A DNA stretch of 64,000 bases from Candidatus Gastranaerophilales bacterium (GTDB lineage: Bacteria; Cyanobacteriota; Vampirovibrionia; Gastranaerophilales; Gastranaerophilaceae), in contig CANRGC010000003.1 of assembly GCA_947630045.1 (NCBI GenBank), forward strand, positions 55,076 through 119,075, written 5' to 3'. The notes beneath the pieces were generated by a model. It ran no database searches. It was given only the letters and a program-made list of their open reading frames with translations, and was not told where the DNA came from. This document shows, piece by piece, positions 50,597 to 59,269 of the stretch (positions within the stretch are counted from its first letter, which is position 1; the number at the start of each line of letters is the position of its first letter). The position numbers and the translations under genes are program-made.

Positions 50597-50878
50597 ATGA
50601 GTTTTAAAGAATTTTTGGCAAAATTTGTCGAAACCACAAAAAAGGAAATCAAAGAGCTTGCTTCTTCAAGCTTTGAAAACAGCGAAAAAAAAGAAAAGCT
50701 TGATTTAAAAATTACCGAAGCGGTTGAATTAATGCTTTCAAGAACAAATTTAAATATCTTCGTGATATTTGTTTTGAAAAAGTTTATTCTTCCGAACGTA
50801 AGCGAGCTCACACAACTTATCTATGACTTATTAAAATCAAAGATAAAAGGTGTTACATCTGAAGCAGAGGAAGTTTAA
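50597..50878 (+). CDS. Small helical protein of the lysis region
   Basis: This 93-residue protein starts at ATG 50597 with AGGAAAGGAG upstream. It is acidic/basic helical with a hydrophobic stretch (NLNIFVIFVLKKFILPNV) that could dip into a membrane. It occupies the position of tail fibres/holin genes in PBSX-like clusters. A holin or antiholin role is possible; no family is recognised. Confidence 0.6.
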   Translation: MSFKEFLAKFVETTKKEIKELASSSFENSEKKEKLDLKITEAVELMLSRTNLNIFVIFVLKKFILPNVSELTQLIYDLLKSKIKGVTSEAEEV

Positions 50879-50880
50879 TC

Positions 50881-51174
50881 ATGGAAAATTTAGCCGAATT
50901 AAGTCAAGATTTTGTCGAATATGCCCCCATTATTTTGATAATTTTAACTTTCATTTGTAAAAATAAAATATTTACAACCCCATCCCAACTATCTGAAAAA
51001 ATAATGGAAGAAAGAAAAGAAATAATGAAAGAAGTTGAAGACCGTTTTTTATCTCTTGTAGCGTTCAGAGAGTTTGAAAAACGTGTGGACAACAACTTTA
51101 AAGGGCTCAATCACCAGCTTGAAAAGGTCGATTTAAGCTTAGAGAAAATAAAAGATATTTTAATTGAAAAATGA
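50881..51174 (+). CDS. Single-TM coiled-coil protein, XhlA-like holin/lysis accessory candidate
   Basis: This 97-residue protein has one N-terminal membrane helix (APIILIILTFICKNKIF) followed by a coiled coil (about 40-97: EERKEIMKEVEDRFLSLVAF ... VDLSLEKIKDIL). The order is the reverse of PBSX XhlA (coiled coil then TM), so it may be an i-spanin or holin analogue. Position immediately before the M15 peptidase supports a lysis role. Confidence 0.6.
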   Translation: MENLAELSQDFVEYAPIILIILTFICKNKIFTTPSQLSEKIMEERKEIMKEVEDRFLSLVAFREFEKRVDNNFKGLNHQLEKVDLSLEKIKDILIEK

Positions 51175-51184
51175 GGAATTTATT

Positions 51185-51583
51185 TTGAGCAATTTAAATT
51201 TTAAAATAAGTGAACTTATTCAATCAGATACGGCAATAGCGCATAATATAAACAATATGCCGGATATAAACAGCCTTGATTGTATGCTTGATTTGATTTT
51301 TTACTGCCTTCAACCGATAAGAGATAAAATTAAAAAACCGATTATAATCTCATCAGGTTTTAGATGTAAGGAAGTTAACAACCTTGTTGGCGGGGTTTCA
51401 AATTCTCAACACACAAAAGGTCAGGCGGTGGATTTTACCGTAAAAGGCGAAAGCGTTTCCGGTTTAATTTCAAAAATTAAATCTATGAATATTGAATTTG
51501 ACCAACTTATAAACGAATACGATAAGTGGGTTCACATTTCTTATGTTAAAGGCAAAAACAGAAAACAAACATTAAAATATTAA
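51185..51583 (+). CDS. Peptidase M15 family endolysin-like D-Ala-D-Ala peptidase
   Basis: This protein has 132 residues from TTG 51185 (GAGG 8 bases upstream); an earlier in-frame TTG is less well placed. Zinc motifs of the M15 fold are visible: IIISSGFRCKEVNNLVGGVSNSQH (first His), TKGQAVDF (Asp) and WVHISY (last His). No signal peptide, as in phage endolysins that need a holin. It likely cleaves peptidoglycan cross-bridges to release particles. It is the last gene of the head-tail operon and is followed by a terminator. Confidence 0.85.
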   Translation: MSNLNFKISELIQSDTAIAHNINNMPDINSLDCMLDLIFYCLQPIRDKIKKPIIISSGFRCKEVNNLVGGVSNSQHTKGQAVDFTVKGESVSGLISKIKSMNIEFDQLINEYDKWVHISYVKGKNRKQTLKY

Positions 51584-51607
51584 AGCAAGGGAAATATTTC
51601 CCTTGCT
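51584..51607. terminator. Bidirectional terminator ending the head-tail operon
   Basis: A perfect 24-base palindrome (AGCAAGGGAAAT / ATTTCCCTTGCT) lies between convergent genes. It closes the roughly 10-kb particle operon. Confidence 0.75.
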
Positions 51608-51611
51608 TGTA

Positions 51612-52421
51612 TTAATTGTTGTCGGGGTTGATATCACTTAAAGGTATTTCAATTATCTCGCCTTCATCGGCAGCTGAATTTGTGTAATCAATATATGTAC
51701 ATCCGGTTTCATCCCCTTTATATTCCCCCGAAGATATATCATTATATTTTATAATTTCGCCGTCAGGAATATTGAAAGTATCTTTTAATTCTTCATAAGC
51801 GATTGATGCGTTGGGGACTATATAAGCTTTATCGCAGTTTTTATAGACTTGAGCAACTTCATTTTGCAAATTCTGTTTTTCTTGAAGTTCGCCCAGTTTG
51901 ATTGAAAGAGAGGCTCTTTCTTCAGCCGATATGTTATCATCTTGAAGTTTTGTTATAATTTCATCAATTTTATCTTCATAAGCTTCGTATTTTTCAGGAA
52001 CAATAAGGGTGTCAGGAGTTTTTTCTCCTTCCTTAATGTCGTTTAATTGATATAACAAAGTATCGGGAACATCCGTAAATTCCGCAATTTCACTTATGCT
52101 GTGACCGTTTGTCGGCATGGAAGCAGGTTTCGGTTGGGCAATGGTTGATGCTTCATGAGCAATAATAAGTGCAAGTGCTGCCGATAGCCCAATTGAAAGC
52201 TTTGCCGCATTTGAAACCTTATGTTTCTTTGCTGCGGGGCGGCTTCTTTTGAATGAATCGCCATGTTCATTATATCTTGCGTTTCTGTCCGTTGTTCTGT
52301 GATTTGAAGGTCTTCTTGCGGTGCTTGAACTTACCCTTCTTTCCCCATAATTGCGTGATTGCGTTCTTTGGGTTCTTTCACTTCCGTATCTTTCATAATT
52401 GTTATCACCAATAGCTACCAT
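51612..52421 (-). CDS. Single-pass membrane protein with LysM-like periplasmic domain
   Basis: This 269-residue protein has an Arg/Ser-rich, disordered cytoplasmic head (1-65, RTQRTQSRNYGERRVSSSTA), one membrane helix (about 72-92, AAKLSIGLSAALALIIAHEA) and a periplasmic part. Residues 105-145 (HSISEIAEFTDVPDTLLYQLN... TLIVPEKY) look LysM-like, followed by a helical pair and an acidic C-terminus. It may tether peptidoglycan to the inner membrane. It is convergent with the lysis genes and is judged a host gene. Confidence 0.65.
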   Translation of the reverse strand: MVAIGDNNYERYGSERTQRTQSRNYGERRVSSSTARRPSNHRTTDRNARYNEHGDSFKRSRPAAKKHKVSNAAKLSIGLSAALALIIAHEASTIAQPKPASMPTNGHSISEIAEFTDVPDTLLYQLNDIKEGEKTPDTLIVPEKYEAYEDKIDEIITKLQDDNISAEERASLSIKLGELQEKQNLQNEVAQVYKNCDKAYIVPNASIAYEELKDTFNIPDGEIIKYNDISSGEYKGDETGCTYIDYTNSAADEGEIIEIPLSDINPDNN

Positions 52422-52518
52422 TTTTATTTTCCCATACTAACTGCTATAACTTGTTAAAAAAAAATTATACCAAAAAATTGCCATGATGACTTTTTTGTTG
52501 CTTAACAAAATTTAAAAC

Positions 52519-52547
52519 TTGAAAAATTTTTATTTAGAAAATAAAAT
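52519..52547 (+). promoter_or_regulatory. Promoter of the deaminase-like gene
   Basis: TTGAAA (52519-52524), a 17-bp spacer and TAAAAT (52542-52547) lie so close to the coding start that translation probably begins at ATG 52551 or at the next ATG 52557 on a leaderless or near-leaderless mRNA. Confidence 0.55.
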
Positions 52548-52550
52548 ATT

Positions 52551-53627
52551 ATGGCTATGAATTTTACAGACATAAAAAACGATTTGTTCCGAAAATATTC
52601 TATAAACCCCGATAATATTAAAGTTTCAGGTTTTTGTCGTGAAGATGAAAAAAAATCTTTAATCTATTATCTGATTTCTTGTTATGAGCTTGCAAGAAAA
52701 AATCTTTTAAAGGGAAATTTAACAGCTTCATCATACGCTTGCGCTGTTGTTTTGAATGATAACAGCGTTCATTTCGGGGTAAACTATAACGGAACGAGAA
52801 ATGAAATTTCTTCTATTTGTGCCGAAAGACTTGCGCTTTTGGCTGCCTTTAATTCTAAAGTAAACGAGTTTGAGCCTGAAAAAAATCTAAAATTCGACTA
52901 TGAAATTAATTATATTTTGATGTCATCTTTTGTTGAAGAAAACAAAATTTGGACGGATAAAATAACTCCTTGTGCCGACTGTTTAAGCTGGTTTAATACA
53001 GGCGCCAATTTGAGCGCAGACACAAAAATTTGTTCTTTGAGGAAAGATGATAAAGGCGAAATATATCTTGATATAACCCCGCTTAATAAATATCTTCCCT
53101 TAAGAAATTTATCTTATAATACCTTGGATGAAATTTCTTCGGACACAAAAATTGTAAGAAGTGAAATTGCAAAAAATCAGTCCGTTTCCGATAAAGAACT
53201 TATAAAGCTCTATAATCTCGTCTTAAATGTTTATAAAAAGAATAATTCGGCAAAAACCTCAGGGCAAAATGTTGCTTCGGGCGCCATTATAAACGGAGAA
53301 ATCTTCACGGGGCAAAAAGTTGATTTTTCAAAAAGATGGTTTATTGAGCCATTAATGGCGGCTTGTTATAAGGGAATTGAAAAATACGGCGACAGCGCAA
53401 AAATAAGCACCGTCTGTTTTATAGGCGAAGAATACACCACAACCGAATCTGAATTAAAAGTCAAAGACGGAATTATCAGTTTGAGAACCCTTGGCAGATT
53501 GAATACAAAATATGCCAATAACAACACAATAGTTTTAACGGCTCAGAACGGTTTTCTTCAAGCTCAAACAATTCAAGACTATATGCCTCAAGAACACAAA
53601 TTTATCCACACTTACGAGATAAAATAA
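52551..53627 (+). CDS. Tandem cytidine-deaminase-fold protein
   Basis: This 358-residue protein has an N-terminal domain (about 40-175) with the zinc/catalytic motif SSICAERLALLAAF (C-A-E) and KITPCADCLSWF (P-C-x-x-C), as in cytidine/blasticidin-S deaminases. The C-terminal domain (about 240-358) repeats the fold pattern (ASGAIINGEIFTGQKVD... PLMAACYKGIEKYGD) but the catalytic C-A-E and PCxxC residues are missing, so it is probably structural, like the second domain of E. coli Cdd. Pyrimidine salvage is a likely role. It converges with dgkA with a 16-bp overlap. Confidence 0.8.
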   Translation: MAMNFTDIKNDLFRKYSINPDNIKVSGFCREDEKKSLIYYLISCYELARKNLLKGNLTASSYACAVVLNDNSVHFGVNYNGTRNEISSICAERLALLAAFNSKVNEFEPEKNLKFDYEINYILMSSFVEENKIWTDKITPCADCLSWFNTGANLSADTKICSLRKDDKGEIYLDITPLNKYLPLRNLSYNTLDEISSDTKIVRSEIAKNQSVSDKELIKLYNLVLNVYKKNNSAKTSGQNVASGAIINGEIFTGQKVDFSKRWFIEPLMAACYKGIEKYGDSAKISTVCFIGEEYTTTESELKVKDGIISLRTLGRLNTKYANNNTIVLTAQNGFLQAQTIQDYMPQEHKFIHTYEIK

Positions 53628-53992
53628 TTAAAGATTTTAGGCGTTAATAAGACAATTGCGATTATGGCGGATGATATCGCCCAAAGCAAGACTGCGCCGG
53701 CTGAAATGTCTTTTGCAAATTTGCAGAGTTTTGAATATTTATTTTTATAATAAGCGTCCATTACAAACTCAATGACGGAATTAACAAGCTCCGCCACAAG
53801 AACACAGGTGTTTGCCGCAACAATGATGACAATTTCAATTGCACGTGCTTTAAGTAAAAATGCCAAAATTAAGACAGAAAGGGCAATAATTATATGCTTT
53901 CTGAAATTTTTTTGCGTTCTAAAGGCGAGATAAAGCCCGTTTGTAGCATGAATGGCACTTTGAAAAAAGTTTTCCGATTGAAATTTTTTCAT
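53612..53992 (-). CDS. dgkA: Diacylglycerol/undecaprenol kinase
   Basis: This 126-residue membrane enzyme has three helices and the family motifs AIHATNGLYLAFRTQKNFRKHIII and the catalytic VAELVNSVIEFVMD, then DISAGAVLLWAISSA. In Gram-positive-like lineages the enzyme phosphorylates undecaprenol; the substrate here is not fixed. It overlaps ybeY by 4 bases in the pgpH-ybeY-dgkA operon. Confidence 0.92.
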   Translation of the reverse strand: MKKFQSENFFQSAIHATNGLYLAFRTQKNFRKHIIIALSVLILAFLLKARAIEIVIIVAANTCVLVAELVNSVIEFVMDAYYKNKYSKLCKFAKDISAGAVLLWAISSAIIAIVLLTPKIFNYFIS

Positions 53993-54456
53993 AATCTTGA
54001 AATAACGCTCTCTTGAATTCCTACAACAAAATTGTAATCTGCTTCATTTAAATGGTCAAATCCTAAAAGATGCAAAATTCCATGGCAAAGAAGGGTTAAA
54101 ACTTCTTTTTCAAGAGTTTCTTTTGCCTGCATTTTGGCTGTATCTATTGATATGATTATTTCTCCCAGCTCTATTGTTTTATTAAAAACAAACTTGTTTT
54201 CATCGTCCGCAAAAAGTGCAAAAGTTATAACATCGGTTTCTTTGTCTTTTTTTCTGTATTCTCGGTTAATTTCTTTTATGGTTTTATCGTCAACAAAAAC
54301 GACGCCAAAAGAAACTGTGTCTGCCTTAAAATCTTTTGTGACCGCATTTTTTCTTATTTCTTCCATAGAAAAAAGCAAAGAAACAATTTTTGCAATTTTT
54401 CTTTTTAAATAAAGTTTAACTCCGTAATTATCTTCAATTTGAACTTTTGTCTTCAT
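53989..54456 (-). CDS. ybeY: Endoribonuclease YbeY, rRNA maturation factor
   Basis: The zinc-binding HGxLHLxGxDH signature is LLCHGILHLLGFDHLNEAD. The rest of the fold (FGVVFVDDKTIKEINREYRKKDKETDVITF) is complete at 155 residues. It matures 16S rRNA 3' ends and helps 70S quality control. It overlaps pgpH by 23 bases and dgkA by 4. Confidence 0.96.
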   Translation of the reverse strand: MKTKVQIEDNYGVKLYLKRKIAKIVSLLFSMEEIRKNAVTKDFKADTVSFGVVFVDDKTIKEINREYRKKDKETDVITFALFADDENKFVFNKTIELGEIIISIDTAKMQAKETLEKEVLTLLCHGILHLLGFDHLNEADYNFVVGIQESVISRL

Positions 54457-56665
54457 CTTCTTCGCTGCCGTTTACGGTTTTATCTTTGTTTTCTTCTATT
54501 TTCTTTTGAATTTTTCTTTCAAGCTTTTCTTCTTCAGATTGTCCTAAAACTATTCTTCCGTCGTTAAGTTCGTTTATAACTCCCTCTTGATATTTAATTC
54601 TGTCATGCTGCATTCCTCTCAAAATTCTGTTGAAAGTAATCGCAATAAGCTTGATATCTTTTAATGTAAGCGGACTGTCGGACAATTGACCGTCGTTTAA
54701 TCTTTCCGTTATTATTTTATTTATCATATTTTCAATTTCATCCGCAGCAGGGTTTTTCAAGCTTCTGACCGCAGATTCTACGGCGTCTGCAAGCATTAAA
54801 ATCGCCGTTTCTTTCATGTTGGGTTTCGGGCCTGAATATCTGAATTGATCTTGTTGAACATTTTCTTTTCCTTCAAGCTGAACTGCCTGATTGTAAAAAT
54901 GCCCCGCAAGCGCTTCGCCGTGGTGTTGTTGGATAAAATTGATTATTTCTTGAGGAAGCCCGTTTTTCTTTGCAAGTTCAACCCCGTCTTTTGTGTGGCT
55001 GATAATAACCATTTTGGATAACCTCGGGTTTAATTTGTTGTGCGGGTTTTCAACCCCAAAATAAGATTGATTTTCTATGAAAAAGAACGGTTTTTGTAAT
55101 TTTCCTATATCATGATATAACGCCCCGACTTTTGCCAGAATTGAATCTGCGCCGATTGCTTCCGCCGCCGCTTCACATAAATTTGAAACCATAAGAGAAT
55201 GATGATAAGTCCCCGGAGCTTTTTGCTGGAGAGTTCTTAACAGTGAAGATTTTGAATTGTAATCCGCAAGCTCAATTAGTCCGTAAGGGGTGATTGCTTT
55301 AAATGTACTTTCAAAAATGGGAATAATTCCGAGAGAAATAATTCCCGACAAAATACCGTTTGCAAGCGCACATGAAGCCATTATAAGTAAAATTCTAAAA
55401 TCAGACATTGTAAATTGGCTTTCAAAAAGCCCGAGGGTGAGAATGAAAACTCCCATAAATATCCCTGTCCACAAGCCGCAGGTAACAAGGTCTTGACGTC
55501 TTGAGTATGAAATTCTTGAAACAAAATATACACTTGCAAGAGCACCAAAAATAAAAACCGAGACAAATTGCGGTTCAAGAAAAAGACAAGATGAAATCAG
55601 AGCAATGAATATTACAGTCGTTACAAAAGCAATAACGGGAGTTGTGAAAACTGCCATAATAATTGTAAATGCGGGAATTGGCATAAAATAATTTGAAACA
55701 TCATTGTTAGACGAAATTTCAACACACATAAAAGTTAAAAGAATATATAAAAGCCCTAAAATCATAAAATATCTGGGATCGTTATATTTTCTTCCTTTAA
55801 ATTTAATAAAGGCAACAAGAAAAATACCGCACAAAAAGGTAAACAAGAAAATGCCCGAAACACCGCTTTTATTCATTTCAAAAACGCTGTAACCCGATTT
55901 TTTAAGGGCATCAATTTTTACCTGTGTTGCCACTTCATCAGGCTTTATAATGACATCTCCCTTGTGAAATACCACAGTGTATGGTTTTACAAGGTTTCTG
56001 GCGTTTTTCTTTACAATGTCGGTTGCCTGTTCGTCAATATAAAGGTTCGGCAAAATCGAACATTCCAAAATAGATGATATAATGTCTAATTGACCTCTTG
56101 TAAGATTTGTCCCCAGCGCTGATCTTATGGCGTAATCGCTTGTATATGATTCAATTTCGCCGTCATTCATTCCCTGTTTTAAAAATTTCTTTAGTGCAAT
56201 TTCGCTTGACTGTATTATTGCGGCAAAACTGCTTTTTGAGGAATTAATGGCAAAATTAACCGCCGCCTCTTTTTTTTCAGGGTTTGTAACATCTAAAATA
56301 TTTGAAAATTCAATATATTTGGACTGTTTGTCAGTGTCTTCGTTTTTGATTGACAAAAGCCCGTCCCTAAGCGAATAAAAGGCGGTTAAAACCTTGTTTG
56401 AATCAACGGGAATAATAACCGATTTAATTTTTCTCACCGCATCACGTTTTAAAAGTTCCGTTTTTTGATTATCGACAACTTCAATTGTCTTTTTTGCGAT
56501 AATTTTTTTCTTTGCAACCCCGTTATTAAAAAGGTCTTGTGATAAGAATTTTGTTGAAAGTAAAAAAGCAACAATGGCGACAAAGACCAGAAAAAGAATT
56601 ATTCCCGCAGGCTTAAAGTTTAAGTCAAAAGTTTTGTTCTTTATAAAATCCGTAAACTTAGGCAT
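54434..56665 (-). CDS. pgpH: 7TM-HD family phosphodiesterase (PgpH/YqfF, putative c-di-AMP hydrolase)
   Basis: The protein has 743 residues: N-terminal helix, extracytoplasmic 7TMR-HDED domain (about 50-270), seven membrane helices (about 275-445), and cytoplasmic HD domain with YHHSLMVSNLCEAAAEAIGAD, LYHDIGKLQKPFFF, HTKDG and QQHHGE. The C-terminal tail is acidic (EDEDKSSN). In Firmicutes and Cyanobacteria relatives PgpH degrades c-di-AMP, so this window carries both c-di-GMP and c-di-AMP type signalling genes. GGAGA precedes the ATG. First gene of the operon with ybeY and dgkA. Confidence 0.92.
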   Translation of the reverse strand: MPKFTDFIKNKTFDLNFKPAGIILFLVFVAIVAFLLSTKFLSQDLFNNGVAKKKIIAKKTIEVVDNQKTELLKRDAVRKIKSVIIPVDSNKVLTAFYSLRDGLLSIKNEDTDKQSKYIEFSNILDVTNPEKKEAAVNFAINSSKSSFAAIIQSSEIALKKFLKQGMNDGEIESYTSDYAIRSALGTNLTRGQLDIISSILECSILPNLYIDEQATDIVKKNARNLVKPYTVVFHKGDVIIKPDEVATQVKIDALKKSGYSVFEMNKSGVSGIFLFTFLCGIFLVAFIKFKGRKYNDPRYFMILGLLYILLTFMCVEISSNNDVSNYFMPIPAFTIIMAVFTTPVIAFVTTVIFIALISSCLFLEPQFVSVFIFGALASVYFVSRISYSRRQDLVTCGLWTGIFMGVFILTLGLFESQFTMSDFRILLIMASCALANGILSGIISLGIIPIFESTFKAITPYGLIELADYNSKSSLLRTLQQKAPGTYHHSLMVSNLCEAAAEAIGADSILAKVGALYHDIGKLQKPFFFIENQSYFGVENPHNKLNPRLSKMVIISHTKDGVELAKKNGLPQEIINFIQQHHGEALAGHFYNQAVQLEGKENVQQDQFRYSGPKPNMKETAILMLADAVESAVRSLKNPAADEIENMINKIITERLNDGQLSDSPLTLKDIKLIAITFNRILRGMQHDRIKYQEGVINELNDGRIVLGQSEEEKLERKIQKKIEENKDKTVNGSEEDEDKSSN

Positions 56666-56700
56666 ATTAATCTCCGAATTTAATTTTTAAACAAATTATA

Positions 56701-57867
56701 CTACAAATTAAGACTTATTTTATTTTTTACGCTGCATGAGAGTTTTTCTATATGGTTAAACACCTTGTTATAGTCAATTAAGGTTGGCTTCTCTTTAAAA
56801 AGTCCTTTTTTTATTATGTAATTTTCGTCAAAAAGTTTTTTATATTCAAGAACCATATCAATAATTTTTTCATCAACAGTATTAGATTTAATCACGTGTG
56901 AAACCATATCGGAAGCAAGATATCTTGCCTCATCAAAGTTTTTGTTTTTAAGAAGAAAAATGCTCCTTAAAGAACTGAATTCAAGGCTTTTATATGTTTC
57001 AAGAAGTATATTTAATTTTTTCGGATATTCGTTTTTAAAATAATCTAAAGTCGCCAAATATCCATTCTTTGCCATTTCCGTTTTTCTGTTTTTGTCTGCC
57101 ATAAAATCTACAACGGAAACATCTTCAAGATTTATTTTAATGTAATCGTATTTTTCGCAGTTTCCGTAAGTTTTAATTATAAAATCGCTTGCAAAGCCCG
57201 ACATTGAATCATATACGGCGTTAAGATAATCTACGGTGTTTGAAATTTTCTTTTTGGTTTCATTGTTTTCAAGCCTGAACTCAAGAATTTTTTCATCTCT
57301 TTTTTGAATTGTATCCGATACCGTCCAAAGGGGCATTGCCTTTAACAAATCTCCGTCAACCAAACATTCATTTTCGCTGAAAACAGGCGAATACAGACCC
57401 GGCATGCCAACAGACGCCCTTATTGCATAGGCAATTTCCACGTCAGGAGTTTTTGCTTTTGAAAATTCATGAAATGTTGAACTTGTTATATCAACCGAAA
57501 AAATTACAAGTTCGCTTTCAATGTCTTTAAACTTTACGGGTTCTTTCGGTTTATCGGTGTTTTCATAAAACTTTAATTCAATTTTGTTTTTTATCCACTC
57601 ATAAAAATTTTCCCCTCTGGATAAGGCAAAATCTTTTCCGAATTTGAAATTCAGGTCATTAAAAAATTGAAAATTTATATTATAAAAAACATCTTGAATT
57701 TCTTCGATTGAATAATTAAACGTATAAAGCCCCGCAACAACAGCCCCGATTGATGAACCGGCACAGCCTTTAATCTTTATATCAAGCTCATCAAGAGCCT
57801 TGATAACTCCCGAATATGCGGCGCCTCTTATTCCGCCGCCCCCGAAAATACAAAAATATTCCTTCAT
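56701..57867 (-). CDS. Patatin-like phospholipase
   Basis: This 388-residue protein has a patatin domain at residues 5-200: oxyanion loop FGGGGIRGAAYSG, nucleophile elbow GCAGSSIGAVVAGL (Ser), and catalytic Asp in CLVDGDLLKAMPL (D-G-D). The family cleaves acyl groups from phospholipids or neutral lipids. The C-terminal 180 residues are helical and unassigned. No signal peptide. TATTAT lies 7 bases before the ATG and there is no Shine-Dalgarno. Confidence 0.9.
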   Translation of the reverse strand: MKEYFCIFGGGGIRGAAYSGVIKALDELDIKIKGCAGSSIGAVVAGLYTFNYSIEEIQDVFYNINFQFFNDLNFKFGKDFALSRGENFYEWIKNKIELKFYENTDKPKEPVKFKDIESELVIFSVDITSSTFHEFSKAKTPDVEIAYAIRASVGMPGLYSPVFSENECLVDGDLLKAMPLWTVSDTIQKRDEKILEFRLENNETKKKISNTVDYLNAVYDSMSGFASDFIIKTYGNCEKYDYIKINLEDVSVVDFMADKNRKTEMAKNGYLATLDYFKNEYPKKLNILLETYKSLEFSSLRSIFLLKNKNFDEARYLASDMVSHVIKSNTVDEKIIDMVLEYKKLFDENYIIKKGLFKEKPTLIDYNKVFNHIEKLSCSVKNKISLNL

Positions 57868-57972
57868 TTAAGCGATAATATAATTAATTTATAAAAAAAT
57901 CAATCAACTAAGGGGACTAAAATCTATTTTCATTGTAAAATTAGTGTTGTAAAAGTTAAACGGAGTAAAACT

Positions 57973-59226
57973 ATGGCACAACACCAAACTCTTGCGCAAA
58001 GAATTATATCAAAACATGCGGATAAAAACGTTAACGTGGGCGAACTCGTTATTGCCCGTGTTGATGTTGCCGCCGTTCAAGACGGAACAGGGCCGCTTAC
58101 CGTTCAGGAATTTAAAAAACTCGGGAAAGACAAGCTTAAAAATCCTGACAGAACAATCATATTTATTGACCATGCCGCACCTTCGCCAAGGAAAGAACTT
58201 TCAAACACTCACGTTATTTTGAGGGAATTTGCCAAGGAATACGGGGCGGTTTTATCTGATATCGGGGAAGGCGTTTGCCACCAAAGACTTGTTGAAAGTT
58301 TTGTTAACCCTGATGAAATTCTTGTCGGCGCTGATTCTCACACTTGTACGTCAGGCGCACTCGGCGCTTTTGCCACAGGCATGGGTTCAACCGATATAGC
58401 CGTTGCCTTTGCGCTTGGAAAAACATGGTTAAAAGTGCCTTCATCTTATAAAATTGTTGTAAACGGAAAATTTAAAGAAAACGTCACTTCAAAAGATTTA
58501 ATGCTTCATCTGATAGGAATGATAGGTGCAGACGGTGCAACGTATAAAGCGCTTGAATTTACGGGAGAAACCATTCACAATATGGAAATGTCGGAAAGGT
58601 TTACTCTTGCCAATATGGCGGTTGAAGCGGGTGCAAAATGCGGACTTTTTGAAACTGATGAAAAAACTTATAACTATCTTAAAGAAAAAGGCAGAGAAGA
58701 TAAGTTTGTCGAATTAAAAATTGATGATGATGCCGAATATGAAAGAGTTATTGAAATTAAGGCGGAAGATGTTCCCCACACGGTTTCATGCCCTCACACG
58801 GTTGATAACACCAAAAAGGCTTCGGAATTGAATAATATTAAAGTAAATCAAGTTTTTATCGGAACTTGTACAAATGGCAGAATTGAAGATTTGAGAGTTG
58901 TTGCCAAAGTTTTAAAAGGAAGAAAAAAAGCAAAAGACGTTAGGCTTATTATAGTTCCGGCTTCGCCAACCGTATATAAACAGGCGGTAAAAGAAGGGCT
59001 TTTGGAAACCTTTATTGAAGCGGGCGCAAGCTTTTTGCCCGCCGGCTGCGGACCTTGTGTAGGGGTTCATGGCGGAATTTTGGGCGACGGGGAAGTTTGT
59101 CTTGCAACTCAAAACAGAAACTTTATCGGCAGAATGGGCAACACAAAAGGGTTTATTTATCTTTCATCCCCTTATGTTGCTGCGGTGAGTGCGGTTAACG
59201 GCTATATAAGCGATAAAATTAATTAA
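57973..59226 (+). CDS. leuC: 3-isopropylmalate/homoaconitate dehydratase large subunit (LeuC family)
   Basis: This 417-residue [4Fe-4S] enzyme isomerises 2-isopropylmalate (leucine pathway) or a close homologue. Cluster cysteines are in FIGTCTNGRIEDL and AGCGPCVGVHGG. Other family motifs: FIDHAAPSPRKEL, LVGADSHTCTSGALGAFATGMGSTD and TQNRNFIGRMG. Length fits the archaeal/bacterial LeuC2 type. The small subunit leuD is not next to it: a terminator follows and then unrelated genes. Substrate therefore uncertain. CGGAG precedes ATG. Confidence 0.9.
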   Translation: MAQHQTLAQRIISKHADKNVNVGELVIARVDVAAVQDGTGPLTVQEFKKLGKDKLKNPDRTIIFIDHAAPSPRKELSNTHVILREFAKEYGAVLSDIGEGVCHQRLVESFVNPDEILVGADSHTCTSGALGAFATGMGSTDIAVAFALGKTWLKVPSSYKIVVNGKFKENVTSKDLMLHLIGMIGADGATYKALEFTGETIHNMEMSERFTLANMAVEAGAKCGLFETDEKTYNYLKEKGREDKFVELKIDDDAEYERVIEIKAEDVPHTVSCPHTVDNTKKASELNNIKVNQVFIGTCTNGRIEDLRVVAKVLKGRKKAKDVRLIIVPASPTVYKQAVKEGLLETFIEAGASFLPAGCGPCVGVHGGILGDGEVCLATQNRNFIGRMGNTKGFIYLSSPYVAAVSAVNGYISDKIN

Positions 59227-59230
59227 ACAA

Positions 59231-59259
59231 TAAACCCCCTTAAATTAATAGGGGGTTTA
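59231..59259. terminator. Hairpin between leuC and the convergent gene
   Basis: A 10-bp stem TAAACCCCCT / AGGGGGTTTA with a 9-base loop lies between the convergent leuC and 59270 genes; tails are AT-rich with only short T-runs. Confidence 0.7.
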
Positions 59260-59269
59260 AATTTTAAAA

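Noticed and set aside
36965..51583. Ordinary inducible prophage
   Set aside because: No integrase, excisionase, replication genes, cI-like repressor or att repeats are visible, and housekeeping genes (fba, rpiB) separate the modules. Kept only as a fallback explanation if such genes appear outside the window.
41562..51583. Tailocin (headless contractile bacteriocin) or type VI-like system
   Set aside because: Scaffold, capsid, portal and an intact terminase are all present, and the component order is PBSX-like rather than T6SS.
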